Of a DNA stretch of 64,000 nt, positions 62,857 to 64,000 are shown piece after piece. The position numbers and the translations under genes are program-made. The notes under the pieces were generated by a model, which saw only the letters and a program-made list of their open reading frames with translations, was not told where the DNA came from and did not search any database. Within the stretch, counting starts at the first letter, position 1; each line of letters starts with the position of its first letter. The DNA is from Nocardia sp. XZ_19_385 (lineage in GTDB: Bacteria; Actinomycetota; Actinomycetes; Mycobacteriales; Mycobacteriaceae): NCBI RefSeq assembly GCF_015355755.1, contig NZ_JACVEE010000001.1:2418001-2482000 (forward strand). Direction: 5' to 3'.

Positions 62857-63933
62857 GTGCCGTCTATCCCACCGCTACCGTCATTCCGGACCCAGCCGCG
62901 CACGGGTGCGCCGCTGCCACGCATTCCGGTGCCGACCGCACGCGCGGTGGTCGACTGCGGCGTCTACGTCGACGGCAAACGTTTGCCGGGCCACTACGGC
63001 CACAAACAGGCCATCGCCGAAGTACGTTCCCGGGGCACAGGGTTCGTCTGGATCGGCCTGCACCGGCCGGACGCGGCTCAGATGGCCGATATCGCGGAGA
63101 CCTTCGACCTGCATCCGCTGGCCGTCGAGGATGCGGTGCACGCCCGGCAGCGGCCCAAGCTCGAACGCTACGACGACACCCTGTTCCTGGTGATGCGCAC
63201 CGTGCTCTATGTCCCGCACGAGATGAACTCGGTCAGCGAGATCGTGGAGACGGGCGAGATCATGGTGTTCACCGGGGCCGACTTCGTGGTCACCGTGCGC
63301 CACGGCGATCACGGCGAATTGACCGGCGTGCGTAGCACTTTGGAGAAACAACCGGAGCTGCTCGCCCTCGGCCCCGGCTCGGTGCTGCACGCCGTCGCCG
63401 ACCACATCGTCGATTCCTACATCGACGTCTCCGAAGCCGTCGAGAACGATATCGACGAGATGGAAGAGTACGTCTTCACCCCGAACAACCTGGTCACCAT
63501 CGAGGCGATCTATCAGCTCAAGCGCGAGGTGGTGGAGCTGCGACGCGCGGTGTCGCCCTTGCAGATTCCGCTGCAGATGCTCAGCCAGAACCCGGATACG
63601 CCGCTGCCCAAGGAGATTCGCCGCTACATGCGCGATGTGGCCGATCACCACACCGCGGTCAATGATCGGATCGCCGACTACGACGAGTCTTTGAGCGAAC
63701 TGGTTTCCGCGGCCCTGGCCAAGATCGGCGTGCAGCAGAACACCGACATGCGCAAGATCTCCGCATGGGTGGCCATGGCAGCGTGGCCCACCATGGTCGC
63801 GGGCATCTACGGCATGAACTTCGACTTCATGCCGGAATTGCATCAGCCGTGGGGCTATCCGCTGATCTGGGGAATCATCCTCACCGGGTGCACCGTGCTG
63901 TATATCAATTTCCGCCGGAACAAGTGGATGTGA
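62857..63933 (+). CDS. corA: magnesium/cobalt transporter CorA
   Basis: A 358-residue divalent cation channel. The selectivity motif GMN is in YGMNFDFMPE at the end of the first of two C-terminal helices (about 305-325 and 332-352), and the last residues are basic (FRRNKWM). The long cytoplasmic N-terminal domain with the acidic sensing helix DVSEAVENDIDEMEEYVF is typical. It imports Mg2+, and Co2+ or Ni2+ less well, as a pentamer in the plasma membrane. The start is GTG 62857. Confidence 0.95.
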   Translation: MPSIPPLPSFRTQPRTGAPLPRIPVPTARAVVDCGVYVDGKRLPGHYGHKQAIAEVRSRGTGFVWIGLHRPDAAQMADIAETFDLHPLAVEDAVHARQRPKLERYDDTLFLVMRTVLYVPHEMNSVSEIVETGEIMVFTGADFVVTVRHGDHGELTGVRSTLEKQPELLALGPGSVLHAVADHIVDSYIDVSEAVENDIDEMEEYVFTPNNLVTIEAIYQLKREVVELRRAVSPLQIPLQMLSQNPDTPLPKEIRRYMRDVADHHTAVNDRIADYDESLSELVSAALAKIGVQQNTDMRKISAWVAMAAWPTMVAGIYGMNFDFMPELHQPWGYPLIWGIILTGCTVLYINFRRNKWM

Positions 63934-63936
63934 AAC

Positions 63937-64000
63937 CTACAGCGACGCAGCGCCTCTGGCCGGATCGTGCACATCGATCCCGGCCTCGGCCCAGGCCTCG
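63937..64000 (-). CDS. C-terminal end of an unidentified protein (cut by window edge)
   Basis: A minus-strand frame ends with TAG at 63937-63939 and reads, from the window edge, EAWAEAGIDVHDPARGAASL. The codon pattern is coding-like and the gene would be convergent with corA, three bases away. Only 20 residues are visible, too few to name it. Confidence 0.4.
   Translation of the reverse strand, partial: EAWAEAGIDVHDPARGAASL

Noticed and set aside
1..64000. CRISPR arrays, tRNA or rRNA genes, insertion sequences, prophage or integrase
   Set aside because: No regular short repeats, cloverleaf sequences, transposase motifs or attachment-site duplications were seen by eye.

Overview
The window is high-GC actinobacterial chromosome. 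Long open frames on both strands, many GTG and TTG starts, a 1,200-residue kgd (2-oxoglutarate decarboxylase/dehydrogenase, Mycobacteriales type), a FadD15-type ligase, a mymA-like flavin monooxygenase operon and several apparently leaderless genes point to Mycobacteriales, most likely Nocardia or a close relative. No tRNA, rRNA, CRISPR, insertion sequence or prophage was seen. Gene functions are read from motifs by eye; no search was run.

Left part (1-21.6 kb): mostly housekeeping. A cut-off RecB-like nuclease gene, a DEAD-box RNA helicase, a nitrilase-family hydrolase, a phosphoribosyltransferase and a small conserved protein are followed by a drug-type ABC exporter (ATPase and permease), an AraC regulator that runs antisense into an alanine-racemase-fold gene, and a TetR-like fragment in AT-richer DNA. 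Then come a protein tyrosine phosphatase, a truncated AMP-binding ligase, an enoyl-CoA hydratase, a xi-type glutathione-S-transferase homologue, an EcsC-like protein coupled to an ABC transporter, kgd, and a TerD-family protein.

Centre (21.67-41.46 kb): an eight-gene, translationally coupled biosynthetic operon. It encodes a stand-alone ACP, an acyl-CoA dehydrogenase, a KASIII-like protein lacking the usual His/Asn, an FkbH-adenylation-carrier fusion, a KS-(vestigial AT)-carrier-condensation protein, a 3-hydroxyacyl-CoA dehydrogenase, and two NRPS proteins (half C-A-PCP-E-C and C-A-PCP-C). ACP, FkbH, acyl-CoA dehydrogenase and hydroxyacyl dehydrogenase are the four enzymes that turn a glycolytic triose into hydroxymalonyl-ACP; the methyltransferase that would give methoxymalonyl-ACP is absent. 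The inferred product is a small peptide with three amino acids (one D-configured) and one hydroxylated two-carbon polyketide insert, released by a terminal condensation-like domain. This is the strongest candidate for an undescribed system in the window.

Right part (41.4-64 kb): a TetR regulator ends 42 bases inside the last NRPS gene and is divergent from a Baeyer-Villiger-type monooxygenase, SDR and alpha/beta-hydrolase operon followed by an acyl-CoA ligase. Next are a membrane molybdopterin oxidoreductase, a 2'-5' RNA ligase-family protein, a PadR regulator with two near-duplicate DHA2 drug exporters, an OpuC-type osmoprotectant ABC transporter with a second divergent binding protein, malic enzyme with paired palindromes in its promoter region, a flavoprotein, a small membrane protein, a PHP phosphoesterase and a CorA magnesium transporter.
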